NCBI RefSeq assembly: GCF_023091745.1
Contig: NC_068935.1
Location: 20,939,775 to 21,003,774, forward strand
Direction of reading: 5' to 3'
DNA from: Budorcas taxicolor
Taxonomy: Eukaryota > Chordata > Mammalia > Artiodactyla > Bovidae
Length of the DNA stretch: 64,000 nucleotides
Part shown: positions 11,221 to 23,399 of the stretch, in pieces
How positions within the stretch are numbered: position 1 is the stretch's first letter
Layout of the letters: each line of letters starts with the position of its first letter
Position numbers and translations under genes: made by a program
The notes under the pieces: generated by a model
Database searches by the model: none
What the model was told of the DNA's origin: nothing
What the model saw: only the letters and a program-made list of their open reading frames with translations

Positions 11221-11381
11221 AAAAACTCAGGGAACCAGTAGCTTTGGCATCTCTAGGGAGGTTGTCGGAAATATAGACCCTAAGACCCCGTCCCAGACCT
11301 ACTGGATGAGTATTCCATTTTAACAAGATTCTCTAGGTGATTTGAGTGTTCACTGAAGTTTGAGAAGTGCTGCTCTAGAGA
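11221..11381 (+). repeat. MER5-type hAT transposon remnant (left arm)
   Basis: Contains 'gacctactggatgagtattc' and ends with 'gaagtttgagaagtgctgct', typical of MER5A-like nonautonomous hAT elements. Mirrored at 46700-46860. Confidence 0.65.
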
Positions 11382-12398
11382 ACGCTCAGTCAGAAGTGGA
11401 ATACTTACTCGTTTAACTTGATCCTCAGTGCTCCAACCATAGTCTGCAGTGCTGTGGGGATCTGATCACTGCGCTGGTTGTTAATGTATTTTTCCTGGCT
11501 TTCTAGCCTGTCTCTGAGGTCACAACCGTTGCCATGGAGATGATTAAGACATCACAGGCAAGATGAAGAGGTGAGATTGAGAACCTAGGCAACAAGAACA
11601 AAATATCCTTAAAGCATAAAGTTCAAAATGGTCAGTTTTCCCTGCATTGATAACAAGAGTTAAGAAACCAGGAGATGCTTAAAAACACACCCTAATCATT
11701 TGTATATTGGTTGAACTTTTCTGATACATATTTAATTCCCCTTATTGTCCTTTCCTTGTGCTATGTAGCATTTAAATTGTCCCTTTGTGGGCAAAAAGTG
11801 TGTATCACTGAATGCAAGATTTGATTCCCTAAGTTTCATTTGATGGCACCTCCTCTCTAGACCTATAGAAGGTATTTTTGGAAGAATTAATTAATTAAAC
11901 ATTGCTGGCAGAAACTTGGGCTGGAAACTTGCCCAAATCATCAGTTGGATGATTTGACTGAAGGCTTGCTTACTACTCAGTTTTCTCTTTTATGTATGAA
12001 GAATGACTATTTTGTCTACCTAAAAGGGGTGTTGTGATGAAACCGTGAATGTTGTTGTTAATGAAACATCAAGGGTGTTGTTAATGAAACAATAGGTAGG
12101 TGCTCTGAGTAGCAACAAAAAAATGAGTGATTTGCTTCCAAGTTTGTTCCAATGTACGTCTACAATGCCAGTGGTGAGACTCTTCCCTCATTGCACAGTA
12201 CTGAAGTAGGAAGAAACTGTCATACATCCTTTCCTCTTTAACATATCTCACCTACCTATTTTCCTATTTACCTTTCAGAGATCTTCCACTTTCCAGAACC
12301 ATCCGTGAGTTTCTTACTGCCTACCCAGTAGGTGTCAACTAATAAAAGATGTTAATTAATTATTGAAGCTTAATGATTGACCTTTATCAAGGCCTTCC
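11382..12398. other. Unclassified sequence to inner edge of left arm
   Basis: About 1 kb with no recognised gene or repeat, AT-rich toward the boundary, including 'aattaattaattaaac' near 11885. The palindrome identity stops at 12398. Confidence 0.5.
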
Positions 12399-12532
12399 GT
12401 TTTTCCCCTCAACTTTAATGTGTATAAGAATCTTCTTGGTCCCAGTCTCTAGCAATTTTGATTCAGTGAGCCTGGAGTGGATACGTGGAACCTGTACCAG
12501 TTGGGTAGCAGACTTCTTTAGCTGGTGAATGT

Positions 12533-12741
12533 GAAAGTGAAGTCGCTCAGTCGTGTCTGACTCTTTGTGACCCCATGGACTGTAGCCTATCAGGCTGCTC
12601 CATCCATGGGATTTTCCAGGCAAGAGTGCTGGAGTGGATTGCCATTTCCTTCTCCAGGGGATCTTCCCGACCCAGGAATCGAACCCGGGTCTCCAGCATT
12701 GCAGGCAGATGCTGTACCGTCTGAGCCACCAGGGAAGCTCT
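12533..12741 (-). repeat. Bov-tA-type SINE
   Basis: Reverse-complement SINE starting 'tgaagtcgctcagtcgtgtc' and ending 'gtctgagccaccagggaagc'. Little diverged. It lies just inside the spacer, 135 bp from the arm boundary, and has no counterpart at the right boundary. Confidence 0.9.
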
Positions 12742-13004
12742 AAAAGCCACTCACACAGACATCATGGAATAAAGCCATATTATAGTGCATCTCAGAGAAG
12801 TAGGGATGGGGAGATGACATTTCAAAGAAGTAAGGATGGGGGGATGACATTTGTAGGTAGGAGGTTGACCCTCAAATGACATGAAATAGGTGGTAGCCTA
12901 TTCTACCTCCATATAGAGCTCACAAAGAGCCCTCACTGTCCTTAACAACTGTTCATCTCTCCCGATAGTAGAGAGCAAGAGTTCAGCACGGAGGTTCTCG
13001 AGTT

Positions 13005-13225
13005 TTACGGACCTGGGTGCAAACCCTGGCTTTCCAAAACCTGAGTGACTCTGGACAAGTTATTTAACCTCTCTGATAATCGGTTGCAAAAATTTAAAAT
13101 GGAGATGATTTTAATGCCTGCCTCATGGTGTCATGAGGATTAAATGAGATGAAAAGAGATTAGCAAAGCTCCATGCAGATGGCAATGCTCCATAAATGTT
13201 AGCTATCATTATTCTAGGTCCATAG
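13005..13225 (+). repeat. MIR SINE, nearly complete
   Basis: Reads 'gggtgcaaaccctggctt', 'gactctggacaagttattta', 'acctctctgataat', 'aggattaaatgagatg', 'gctccataaatgttagct': the full order of a MIR element. Confidence 0.88.
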
Positions 13226-13434
13226 TCTGTGTTTTAGAATTTAAATTATTTTCAGATTTTAGAAGGTGACACAGAGTATGTACTGTTTATTATATAACAC
13301 TCCCAATAGTGTCTGGGAAAACATCTCATAATTTATCTTTTAACATTTCTGCAAGAAAAATGTCTAAATATTCCAAGACTAAGTTCATGTGACTTCAGGT
13401 CAGGTTTTTGTGCCAAATGAGTTTTGGCACCAAA

Positions 13435-13457
13435 TTCATAATAATAATAATAATAAG
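13435..13457 (+). repeat. (AAT)n microsatellite
   Basis: About seven ATA/AAT units: attcata followed by repeated ata, ending aagg. Confidence 0.9.
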
Positions 13458-14364
13458 GAGCTTCTGTTGTATACAGCATTCATCTCCGAATGGAAGATAA
13501 GTGTTTGTGCACCTCTACCACACTCTTTTGGGGGAGATGTGCAATTATTACTTTTCCTTCTCTGTCATTGCTTTCTGCCCTTTCTACCCTCAGAAATTCT
13601 AGAATATCTGTTAAGGTCTCCAGTTTCTTTACAGAATTATGTATTCAAAATGACAAATCATTTAATGTTTTCCTAATTAATGTGGCATTGGTGAAACACT
13701 TGCTAAAACTGTAAGCATTAACCCAAATGCAAATCATACAACAGCACTCTTGTCAATGGCAATTGCCTAAACTCTCCAAAAAACCTACCTTGCCACATCA
13801 TTTCGGAAATTGCTCTCCTTTCAGAAGTCAGTGGCCTCCTATTGAATTGTCCCAACAGATCCTCAGGAGTCGGCTGACAGTCTGGCAGAGTTCCAGACCA
13901 CAGCCTTTTGGAGATGAAGTGGAAACAGAGCTCATTACTCAAATGAACAGGCTTGAGGGATCCAACTTCTGAGCCTGGATCAGGTCTGATAGGAAACTAC
14001 ACATGCTTAAACTTTTCCTTAATCAGTATGAGTATCAACTACAAAAACAACAGCATGAGAATAGGCTTATTGAACTATTGCAGGTCACTTGGATATTTGT
14101 CTTCAGTTTGACTCTAAGCCATAGTTAAGAGAGCCCCCAGATAAAAAATTGCACCACTCTGCGGTTTGCTAAGACTCCTTTTGGGGAGGGACCTGCTGTA
14201 ACCTGCTGTATTTAAGAGATCTTTGAGACCTCACCCTGTTATATTTTCAAGCTGTTCTGTGTAACCAACTGGAGGAGACACTTTGAACTAGGGTTATGCA
14301 ACTACACTCAGCAGAGTAGTTGCATTCTTACTCTTGGTCTCCAGATATTCTAAGGGGTGCCATT
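13458..14364. other. Unclassified spacer sequence
   Basis: About 900 bp. Frames of 74-81 codons are open on both strands at 13718-13972, but I recognise no protein and no splice pattern. It ends at the 3' end of the BovB at 14365. Confidence 0.4.
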
Positions 14365-17300
14365 CAGTCAGTTCAGTCGCTCAGTCGTGTCGACTCTTTG
14401 CGACCCCATGAATCGCAGCATGCCAGGCCTCCCTGTCCATCACCATCTCCCGGAGTTCACCCAGACACAAGTCCATCGAGTCCGTAATGCCATCCAGCCA
14501 TCTCATCCTCGGTCGTCCCCTTCTCCTGTTGCCCCCAATCTCAACCAGCATCAGAGCCTTTTCTAATGAGTCAACTCTTTGCATGGGGTGGCCAAAGTAC
14601 TGGAGCTTCAGCTTTAGCATCATTCCTTCCAAAGAAATCCCAGGGTTGATCTCCTTCAGAATGGACTGGTTGGGCATCCTTGCAGTCCAAGGGACTCTCA
14701 AGAGTCTTCTCCAACACCACAGTTCAAAAGCATCAATTCTTCGGCACTCAGCCTTCTTCACAGTCCACCTCTCACATCCATACATGACCACAGGAAAAAC
14801 CATAGCCTTGACTAGACAGACCTTAGTCAGCAAAGTAATGTCTCTGCTTTTGAATATACTATCTAGGTTGGTCATCACTTTTCTTCCAAGGAGTAAGTGT
14901 CTTTTAATTTCATGGCTGCAGTCACCATCTGCAGTGATTTTGGAACCCCCCAAAAAAAGTCTGATACTGTTTCCACTGTCTCCCCATCTATTTCCCATGA
15001 AGAGATGGGACCGGATGCCATGATCTTCGATTTCTGAATGTTGAGCTTTAAGCCAACTTTTTCACTCTCCTCTTTCACTTTCATCAAGAGGCTTTTTAGC
15101 TCCTCTTCACTTTCTGCCATAAGGGTGGTGTCATCTGCATATCTGAGGTTATTGATTTTTCTCCTGGCAATCTTGATTCCACCTTATGTTTCTTCCAGTC
15201 CAGCGTTTCTCATGATGTTCTCTGCATAGAAGTTAAGTAAGCAGTGTGACAATATACAGCCTTGACGTACTCCTTTTCTTTTTTAGAATGAGTCTGTTGT
15301 TCCATGTCCATTTCTGATTGTTGTTTCCTGACCTGCATACAGATTTCTCAAGAGGCAGGTCAGGTGTCTGGTATTCCCATCTCTTTCAGAATTTTCCACA
15401 GTTTCTTGTGATCCACACAGTCAAAGGCTTTGGCATAGTCAATAAAGCAGAAAGAGATTTTTTTCTGGAACTCTCTTGCCTTTTCCATGATCCAGTGGAT
15501 GTTGGCAATTAGATCTCTGGTTCCTCTGCCTTTTCTAAAACCACCTTGCACATCAGGGAGTTCATGGTTCCCATATTGCTGAAGCCTGGCTCAGAGAATG
15601 GTGAGTATTACTTTACTAGCATGTTGGATGAGTGCAATTGTGTGGTAGTTTGAGCATTCTTTGGCATTGCCTTTCTTTGGGATTGGAATGAAAACTGACC
15701 TTTTCCAGTCCTGTGGCCACTGCTGAGTTTTCCAAATTTGCTGGCATATTGAGTGCAGCACTTTCACAGCATTATCTTTCAGGATTTGAAACAGCTCAAC
15801 TGGAATTCCATCACCTCCACTAGCTTTGTTTGTAGTGATGCTTTGTAAGGCCCACTTGAGTTCACATTCCAAGGTGTCTGGCTCTAGATTAGTGAGCACA
15901 TCATCATGATTATCTGAGTCGCGAAGATCTTTTTTGTACAGTTCTTCCATGTATTCTTGCCACCTCTTCTTAATATCTTTTGCTTCTTTTAGGTCCTTAC
16001 CATTTCTGTCATTTATTGAGCCCATCTTTGCATGAAATGTTCCCTTGGTATCTCTAATTATCTTAAAGAGATCTCTAGTCTTTCCCATTCTCTTCTTTTC
16101 CTCTATTTCTTTGCATTGATCGCTGATGAAGGCTTTCTTATCTCTTCTTGCTATTCTTTGGAACTCTGCATTCAGATGCTTATATCTTTCCTTTTCTCCT
16201 TTGCTTTTCACCTCTCTTCTTTTCACAGCTATTTGTAAGGCCTCCCCAGACAGCCATTTTGCTCTTTTGCATTTCTTTTCCATGGGGATGGTCTTGATCC
16301 CTGTCTCCTGTACAATGTCACAAACCTCAGTCCATAGTTCATCAGGCACTCTATCTATCAGATCTAGTCCCTTAAATCTATTTCTCACTTCCACTGTATA
16401 ATCATAATGGATTTGATTGAGGTCATACCTGAATGGTCTAACGGTTTTCCCTACTTTCTTCAATTTCAGTCTGAATCTGGTAATAAGGAGTTCATGATCT
16501 GAGCTACAGTCATTTCCTGGTCTCATTTTTGTTGACTCTATAGAGCTTCTCCATCCTTGGCTGCAGAGAATATAATCAATCTGATTTTGGTGTTGACCAT
16601 CTGATGATGTCCATGTGTACAGGCTTCTCTTGTGTTGTTGGAAGAGGGTGTTTGCTATGACCAGTGAATTTTCTTGGCAAAACTCTATTAGTCTTTGCCC
16701 TGCTTCATTCCGCATTCCAAGGCCAAATTTGCGTGTTCCTCCAGGTGTTTCTTGACTTCCTACTTTTGCATTCCAGTCCGCTATAATGAAAAGGACATCT
16801 TTTTTGGGTGTTAGTTCTAAAAGGTCTTGTAGGTCTTCAGAAAACCGTTCAACTTCAGTCTCTTTAGCGTTACCGCTTGGGGCATAGACTTGGATAACTG
16901 TGATATTGAATGGTTTGCCTTGGAAACGAACAGAGGTCATTCTTTCGATTTTGAGATTGGATCCAAGTACTGCATTTCAGACTCTTGTTGACCATGATGG
17001 CTACTCCATGTCTTCTGAGGGATTCCTGCCCACAGTAGTAGATATAATGGTCATCTGAGTTAAATTAACCCATTCCAGTCCATTTTAGTTCACTGATTCC
17101 TAGAATGTCAACGTTCACCCTTGCCATCTCCTGTTTGACTACTTCCAATTTGCCTTGATTCATGGACCTGACATTCCAGGTTCTTATGCAATATTGCTCT
17201 TTACAGCATCGGACCTTGCTTCTATCACCAGTCACATCCACAGCTGGGTATTGTTTTTGCTTTGGCTCCATCCCTTCATTCTTTCTGGAGTTATTTCTGC

Positions 17301-18155
17301 ACTGATCTCCAGTAGCATATTGCACACCTAATGACCTGGGGAGTTCCTCTTTTGGTACCCTATCATTTTGCCTTTTCATACTGTCCATGGGGTCCTCAAG
17401 GCAAGAATACTGAAGTGGCTTGCCATTCCCTTCTCCAGTGGACCACATTCTGTCAGACCTCTCCACCATGACCCGTCCGTCTTGGGTTGCCCCGTAGACA
17501 TGGCTTGGTTTCATTGAGTTAGACAAGGCTGTGGTCCTAGTGTGATTAGATTGACTAGTTTTCTGTGAGTATGGTTTCAGTGTGTCTGCCCTCTGATGCC
17601 CTCTTGCAGCACCTACCATCTTACTTGGGTTTCTCTTACCTTGATCGTGGGGTATCTCTTTACGGCTGCTCCAGCAAAGCACAGCTGCTGCTCCTTACCT
17701 TGGACGAGGGGTATCTCCTTCCCGCCGCCGTTCCTGACCTTCAACAATGGATAGCTGCTTTAGGCCCTCCTGTGCCTGCTCAGCCACTGCTCCTCGGGTT
17801 GCTCCTCCCGGCAGTCAGCCCTGGCCTCGGGCGTGGGTGGCTCCTCCCAGCTGACGCCCCTGGCATCAAGCTCGGGGTGGCTCCTCAAGGTCACCGCCCC
17901 TGGCCTTGGGCACGAAGTGGCTTCTCCCGGCTGCCCCTGACCTCGGATGCGGATTGTCTCCTCCTGGCCGCCACTGACCTCGGATGCGGGGTTACTCCTC
18001 CCGGCTGTTCCTGCGCCATCACAGCCTGGCACTCTGGGCCGGTGTCCCTGACTTCGGACGTGGGGTAGCTCTCGGCTGCGCTTGGTGCGCCGCCTCGCCA
18101 TCGCCGCCGCCTGGGCTTAGTGCGCCAGCCCGCCGCCGCTGCCTGCACTTATAGA
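14365..18155 (-). mobile_element. Near-complete BovB LINE
   Basis: Read on the minus strand: a GC-rich 5' UTR (18155-17690), then endonuclease, linker, RT and the 3' tail 'cgctcagtcgtgtc..'. The start of the endonuclease (RTWNVRSMNQGKLEVVK, SELKW) lies in frame 17065-17682. The longest frame, 15591-16940 (449 codons), carries ADWNAKVGSQ, SSDHELLITRF, the linker and the first part of RT (GGDGIPVELFQIL). Later pieces are GFRKGRGTRDLIANIHW (15360-15551) and VMYGCERWTVKK (14381-14998). Breaks are a stop after GMG at 17065, a frame change near 16985, a stop at 15591, and others between 15360 and 15120. It is long and fairly young but not autonomous. Confidence 0.95.
17690..18155 (-). repeat. GC-rich tandem repeats of the BovB 5' UTR
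   Basis: CpG-rich imperfect repeats (units such as 'ctcctcccggctg' and 'acctcggatgcgg') stand out from the AT-rich surroundings. This is the BovB 5' UTR, the likely promoter region of the element. Frames open here on both strands are a by-product of base composition. Confidence 0.8.
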
Positions 18156-18171
18156 AGCTAAATGTCAGCAT

Positions 18172-18375
18172 ATTATTCGTTCAGTTGTGTCCAACTTTTT
18201 GCGACCCCATGGGCTATTGTCTGCCAGACTCCTCTGTCCATGGAATTTTCTAGGCAAGAATACTAGAGTGGGTAACCATTCCTTTCTATATGAGATCTTC
18301 CTGACCCTGGATCAAACCTGGCTCTCCTGCCTTCTAGGCAGATGCTTTACCATCTGAGCTACCAGGGAAGCCTAC
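18172..18375 (-). repeat. Bov-tA-type SINE
   Basis: Reverse-complement SINE starting 'cgttcagttgtgtccaactt' and ending 'tctgagctaccagggaagcc'. It abuts the 5' end of the BovB at 18155. Confidence 0.88.
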
Positions 18376-18424
18376 AGGAGCTAAACTGGTACACAAATAA
18401 CCGTCATGAGGTAACCACAGGGGC

Positions 18425-18590
18425 ATACTGTTTGCACTTATCTGAAGACTTGGCTGTGACCCCAGCTCTGCCACCATCTGTACTGACAAACTGGGGCAAG
18501 TTGCTTCATCTCTCTGGGTCAGTTTCTGAATGTGCATAATGAAAGGAGAGGTTTCTCAAAGTTCATTGAGATAAGATATCATGATTCACA
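18425..18590 (+). repeat. MIR SINE
   Basis: Reads 'agctctgccaccatctgtac', 'ggggcaagttgcttcatctc', 'tctgggtcagtttctgaatg': MIR core and 3' half. Confidence 0.75.
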
Positions 18591-18635
18591 AGGGTTATCA
18601 GGAGGCCTAGGAATCTGTATTTTTATGTTGCATTT

Positions 18636-18775
18636 CAGTTCAGGTGCTCAGTTGTGTCCGATTCTTTGAGACCCCATGGACTGCATCATGCCAGGCCTCC
18701 CTGTCCATCAACAACTCATGGAGTTTATGCAAACTCATGTCCATTGTGTCAGTGATGCCATCCAACCACAGCCAG
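18636..18775 (-). mobile_element. BovB LINE 3' fragment
   Basis: About 140 bp of BovB 3' end in reverse complement ('cagttcaggtgctcagttgt' to 'gatgccatccaaccac'). A strongly 5'-truncated insertion. Confidence 0.85.
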
Positions 18776-19025
18776 GGATTCAATCTGAAGAGATGGAAGG
18801 TGTTGGTGATGATGATGTAGCCTCTGATTCAAGTAGGGGACTACTTCCGGCTGACAGTGATGGAGCCTTTGACTCAAAGTATGGGACTACATGTTTATTT
18901 CAAGCTTCAGGTTCTCTTTTATAGTTTGAAAAAAGCATTAGGTCAGAGGTTTGATGTTTTTAGTTTCTCCCACCGAGATTTACTTTACTTAAGTTGTGAT
19001 TACATTGTAACTCATGCTACATTCC
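18776..19025. other. Unclassified spacer sequence
   Basis: About 250 bp, including 'ggtgttggtgatgatgatgt'. No gene or repeat recognised. Confidence 0.4.
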
Positions 19026-19293
19026 TCCGGAGAAGGCAATGGCACCCCACTCCAGTACTCTTACCTGGAAGATCCCATGGATGGAAGAGCCTGGTAGACT
19101 GCAGTCCATGGGGTGCAAAGAGTCGGACACGACTGAGCGACTTCACTTTCCCTTTTCACGTTCATGCATTAAGAAGGAAGTAGCAACCCACTCCAGTGTT
19201 CTTCCCTGGAAATCCCAGCGATGGGGGATCCTGGTGGGCTGCTGTCTCTGGGGTCACACATAGTTGGACACGACTGAAGCAACTTAACAGCAG
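19026..19293 (+). repeat. Bov-A2-type SINE (two-unit)
   Basis: Sense SINE with two successive BovB-like units ('gagaaggcaatggcacccca', then 'gaaggaagtagcaacccact') and a tail 'gacacgactgaagcaactta' ending in cagcagcagc. Confidence 0.9.
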
Positions 19294-19394
19294 CAGCATG
19301 CTGAAATCCTCAGTTTATTTCTTATCTTTCTAAATCCTGTTTGCCCTTCGAATCTTAAGATCATTTTCTCCTAAAAAGGCTTCTAGCTATTCTT

Positions 19395-19602
19395 ATGTGA
19401 AGTGTCTCAGTCCTGTCTGACTCTTTGTGACCCCATGGACTGTAGTCTATCAGGCTCCTCCGTCCATGAGATTTTCCAGGCAAGAGTGCTGTAGTGGATT
19501 GCCATTTCCTTCTCCAGGGGACCTTCCTGACCCAGGAATCGAACCCAGGTCTCCCGCATTGCAGACAGACTCTTTTATCATCTGAGCCAACAGGGAAGCC
19601 TA
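19395..19602 (-). repeat. Bov-tA-type SINE
   Basis: Reverse-complement SINE from 'tgaagtgtctcagtcctgtc' to 'gagccaacagggaagcc'. Confidence 0.88.
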
Positions 19603-19998
19603 GCTATTCTTAATTAATCTTAAACCTTAAATTCAGCAAACTTCTTTTGCCATAAACATTCCCCTCACAAACAGGTCTCAGATAATAATCCTTCCCATGG
19701 CCTCAAGCTGCAGCCTACGTGCTCATCCTGGGACATTCTTTTGGAAGATCCTTGAAAAATGTCAATGATTATTTTATAGATTATTTTCTGGCACAACTGG
19801 AGAAGGCTTTGTGCTTTCTCATGTTTCTCTCAAGCACCTTAACATTCTTTCCAGCCAACTCAACCAAAGAAAGGAAAGAACAAGTCAGAATCACAAGGCC
19901 TAACTCCTTCATCCTGGGACTATGCCTGCGAGATGAGGAGAGGGGGTTGGGGCCGTGCCTCCATTTTGTCAGTAATGCCTAATGCGGCTCCCAACATG
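19603..19998. other. Unclassified spacer sequence
   Basis: About 400 bp. An 87-codon frame at 19719-19982 has no recognisable domain, and I see no gene. Confidence 0.4.
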
Positions 19999-20339
19999 TT
20001 GTCCCCTTCTCCTCCTACCTTCAATCATTCCGAGCATCAGGGTCTTTTCAAATGATTCAGTTCTTCGCATCAGGTGGCCAAAGTATTGGAGTTTCAGCTT
20101 CAGCATCAGTCCTTCCAATGAACAGTCGGGACTAATTTCCTTTAGGATGGACTGGTTGGATCTCCTTGCAGTCCAGGAGACTCTCAAGAGTCTTCTCCAA
20201 CACCACACTTCAAAAGGGTCAAATCTTCGGTGCTCAGCTTTCTTTATAGTCCAACTCTCACATCCATACATGACTACTGGAAAAACCATAGCCTTTACTA
20301 GACAGAACTTTGTTCTCAAAGTAATGTCTCTGCTTTCTA
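19999..20339 (-). mobile_element. BovB LINE 3' fragment, inverted next to another BovB
   Basis: The minus strand encodes VKAMVFPVVMYGCESW (frame 19969-20319). It lacks the last ~130 bp of the BovB 3' end and is followed by a TTTA repeat and then a BovB 5' end in the opposite orientation. This resembles the junction at 4570. Confidence 0.88.
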
Positions 20340-20379
20340 TTTGTTTATTTATTTATTTATTTTACCTATCCTCTTTGCA
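20340..20379 (+). repeat. (TTTA)n microsatellite and junction
   Basis: About five TTTA units (20342-20364) between two oppositely oriented BovB pieces. Confidence 0.8.
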
Positions 20380-22932
20380 CGGGAGGCTGGTGCACCAAGA
20401 GGGGCCGAGAGGAGCTACCCCACGTTCGAGGTCAGGGGTAGAGGCTGAGAGTGCCAGGCTGCGACGGTGCAGGAATGGCCGAGAGGAGCTACCCCACATC
20501 TGGGGTCAGGGGCGGTGGCCTAGAGGAGCCACCCCGGGCCCAAGGCCAGGGGCGGCGGCCCGGAGGATCAACCCCACGTCCAAGGCCATGGGTGGCAGCC
20601 CAGAGGATCAACCCCACGTCTAAGAAGCAATGGGCGCAGGAGGGCCTAAAGGAGCCATCCCACACTGAAGGTCAGGAAGGGCAGCAGTGATGAGTCACCC
20701 CTCATCCAAGGTAAGGAGCAGTGACTGCACTCTGCTGGAGCATCCATGAAGAGATACCCCACACCAAGGTAAGAGAAACCCAAGTAAGATGGTAGGTGTT
20801 GCAAGAGGGCATCAGAGGGCAGAAACACTGAAACCATACTCACAGAAAACTAGTCAATCTAATCACACTAGGACCACAGCCTTGTCTAACTCAATGAAAC
20901 TAAGCCATGCCCGTGGGGTAACCCAAGACAGAGAGAGATAGAGAGCCTGATAAACTATGGAATGAGGTTCGTGACATTGTACAGGAGACAGGGATCAAGA
21001 CAATCCCCATGGAAACGAAATGCAAAAAAGCAAAATGGCTGTCTGAGAAGGCCTTACCAATAGCTGTGAAAAGAAGAGAGGCGAAAAATCAAGGAGAAAA
21101 GGAAAGATCTAAGCATCTGAATGCAGAGTTCCAAAGAATAGCAAGAAGATATAAGAAAGCCTTTATCAGTGATCAATGCAAAGAAATAGAGGAAAATAAC
21201 AGAATGGGAAAGACTAGAGATTCTTCAAGATGATTAGAGATACCAATGGAACATTTCATGCAAAGATGGGCTCAATAAATACAGAAATATTACGGACCTA
21301 ACACAAGCAGAAGATATTAAGAAGAGGTGGCAAGAATACACAAAAGAACTGTACAAAAAAGATCTTCATGACCTGGATAATCACGATGGTGTGATGACTC
21401 ATCTAGAGCCAGACATCCTGGAATGTAAAGTCAAGTGGGTCTTAGAAAGCATTTCCATGAACGAACCTAGTGAGGTGATGGAATTCCAGTTGAGCTGTTT
21501 CAAATCCTGAAAGATGATGCTGTGAAAGTGCTGCACTCAATATGCCAATAAATTTGGAAAACTCAGCAGTGGCCACAGGACTGAAAAAGGCCAGTTTTCA
21601 TTCCAATGCCAAAGAAAGGCAATGCCAAAGAATGCTCAAACTACCGCACAATTGCACTCATCTCACATGCTAGTAAAGTAATGCTCAAAATTCTCCAAGC
21701 CAGGCTTCAGCAATACGTGAACTGTGAAATCCCTGATGTTCAAGCTGTTTTAGAAAAGGCAGAGGAACCAGAGATTCAATTGCCAACATCCGCTGGATCA
21801 TGGAAAAAGCAAGAGAGTTCCAGAAAAACATCGATTTCTGCTTTATTGACTATGCCAAAGCCTTTGACTGTGTGGATCACAAGAAACTGTGGAAAATTCT
21901 GAAAGAGATGGGAATACCAGACACCTGACCTGCCTCTTGAGAAATTTATATGAAGGCCAGGAAGCAACAATTAGAAATGGACATGGAACGGCAGACTGGT
22001 TCCAAATAGGAAAAGGACTGCGTCAAGGCTGTATATTGTTACCTGCTTATTTAACTTCTATGCAGAGAACATCATGAGAAACGCTGGACTGGAAGAAACA
22101 CAAGCTGGAATCAAGATTGCTGGGAGAAATATCAATAACCTCAGATATGTAGATGACACCACCCTTATGGCAGAAAGTGAAGAGGAACTAAAAAGCCTCT
22201 TGATGAAAGTGAAAGAGGAGAGTGAAAATGTTGGCTTAAAGCTCAACATTCAGAAAACGAAGATCATGGCATCTGGTCCCATCACTTCATGGGAAATAGA
22301 TGGGGAAACAGTGGAAACAGTGTCAGACTTTATTTTCGGCACTCCAAAATTACTGCAGATGGTGATTGCAGCCATGAAATCAAAAGACGCCTACTCCTTG
22401 GAAGAAAAGTTATGACTAACCTAGATAGCATATTCAAAAGCAGAGACATTACTTTCCCAACAAAGGTCCATCTAGTCAAGGCTATGGTTTTTCCAGTAGT
22501 CATGTATGGATGTGAGAGTTGGACTATAAAGAAAGGTGAGCGCTGAAGAATTGATGCTTTTGAACTGTGGTGTTGGAGAAGACTCTTGAGAGTCCCTTGG
22601 ACTGCAAGGAGATCCAACCAGTCCATTCTGAAGGAGATCAGCCCTGGAATTTCTTTGGAAGGAATGATGCTAAAGCTGAAGCTCCAGTACTTTGGCCACC
22701 TCATGCGAAGTCTTGACTCACTGGAAAAGTCTTTGATGCTGGAAGGGATTGGGGGCAGGAGGAGAAGGGGACAACAGAGGATGAGATGGCTGGATGGCAT
22801 CACTGACTCGATGGACGTGAATCTGGGTGAACTCTGGGAGTTGGTGATGGACAGGGATGCCTGGCGTGCTGCGATTCATGGGGTCTCAAAGAATCGAACA
22901 TGACTGATCGACTGAACTGAACTGATCATCAT
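20380..22932 (+). mobile_element. BovB LINE with 5' UTR and internal deletion
   Basis: The 5' UTR carries about five imperfect ~38 bp GC-rich repeats (20415-20640, units beginning ggagctacccc or ggatcaacccc). At about 20936 the sequence jumps from the 5' UTR to the linker (CCTGATAAACTATGG), skipping about 1.1 kb that the element at 14365-18155 has; the lost part is most of the endonuclease. The RT and C-terminal region follow, with RT box YVDD at about 22145 (two Asp kept) and VKAMVFPVVMYGCESW. The 3' tail ends 'gactgaactgaactgatcat'. Several frame breaks; non-autonomous. Confidence 0.93.
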
Positions 22933-23399
22933 AATAATTATATATGTATACATGTAATAGGGAATGTCATCCAACACATGGGGAAACATGACCATGTATT
23001 AAGTTCCTACTGAATAATAGGCAATGAACATATACTGACTTATGTGATATTGTACCATAATCTTTTAAGCCAGTATTATTTTATGAACTGAGAAAGAAGT
23101 CAACAGGATATGAGAGGTTAAACAGGATGTGATGATGAAAATGCATCAAATATGTATAGTCCCATCAAGTCTTGGACTTATTATGTCAGGATATCCATAA
23201 TTTATCAACCTATAAAAATGAGGTTTATCCATAATGGCAACTTTAAAGACATGTCTTTTCAAATCATCAAATCTGGTACATTAGTGTGAAACCACTGTCA
23301 AACTGGAATGAGCATGAGATATTGTGATCAGAAGGTGTATGCATCCACTACAATCTGTCATCTGCTTTTCCTGGTGAAAAAATAATACAATTCTAAGTA
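22933..23399. other. Unclassified AT-rich spacer sequence
   Basis: About 470 bp, AT-rich. No gene or family recognised. Confidence 0.45.

Larger units (their letters stand above)
1..12398 (+). repeat. Left arm of giant inverted repeat (palindrome)
   Basis: This stretch is the reverse complement of 45683-58081. Paired positions sum to 58082 up to the A run at 6343 and to 58081 after it. Paired reading frames on both arms translate identically apart from two single-base changes (3758 C, paired with A at 54324; 6166 A, paired with C at 51916) and one homopolymer length change. Base 1 of the window still pairs with 58081, so the arm continues outside the window. The inner end is sharp: the last paired block, ggccttcc, ends at 12398, and beyond it only patchy similarity remains. 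Near-identity in non-coding DNA points to recent duplication or ongoing arm-to-arm gene conversion. I did not align every base. Confidence 0.97.

Noticed and set aside
10985..11326. 113-codon frame, identical in both arms, as a conserved protein
   Set aside because: It runs through MIR and MER5-like repeats. Its arm-to-arm identity reflects the palindrome, not selection.
13718..13972. Overlapping frames of 74 and 81 codons on opposite strands
   Set aside because: No recognised family and no exon-like borders. Expected by chance in this length of DNA.
15591..16940. 449-codon open frame as a functional gene
   Set aside because: It is the endonuclease-linker-RT part of a BovB with stops and frame changes on both sides, so it is annotated as part of that element.
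17565..18148. Long GC-rich frames on both strands (up to 167 codons)
   Set aside because: They lie in the tandem-repeated BovB 5' UTR. Low-complexity composition keeps several frames open.
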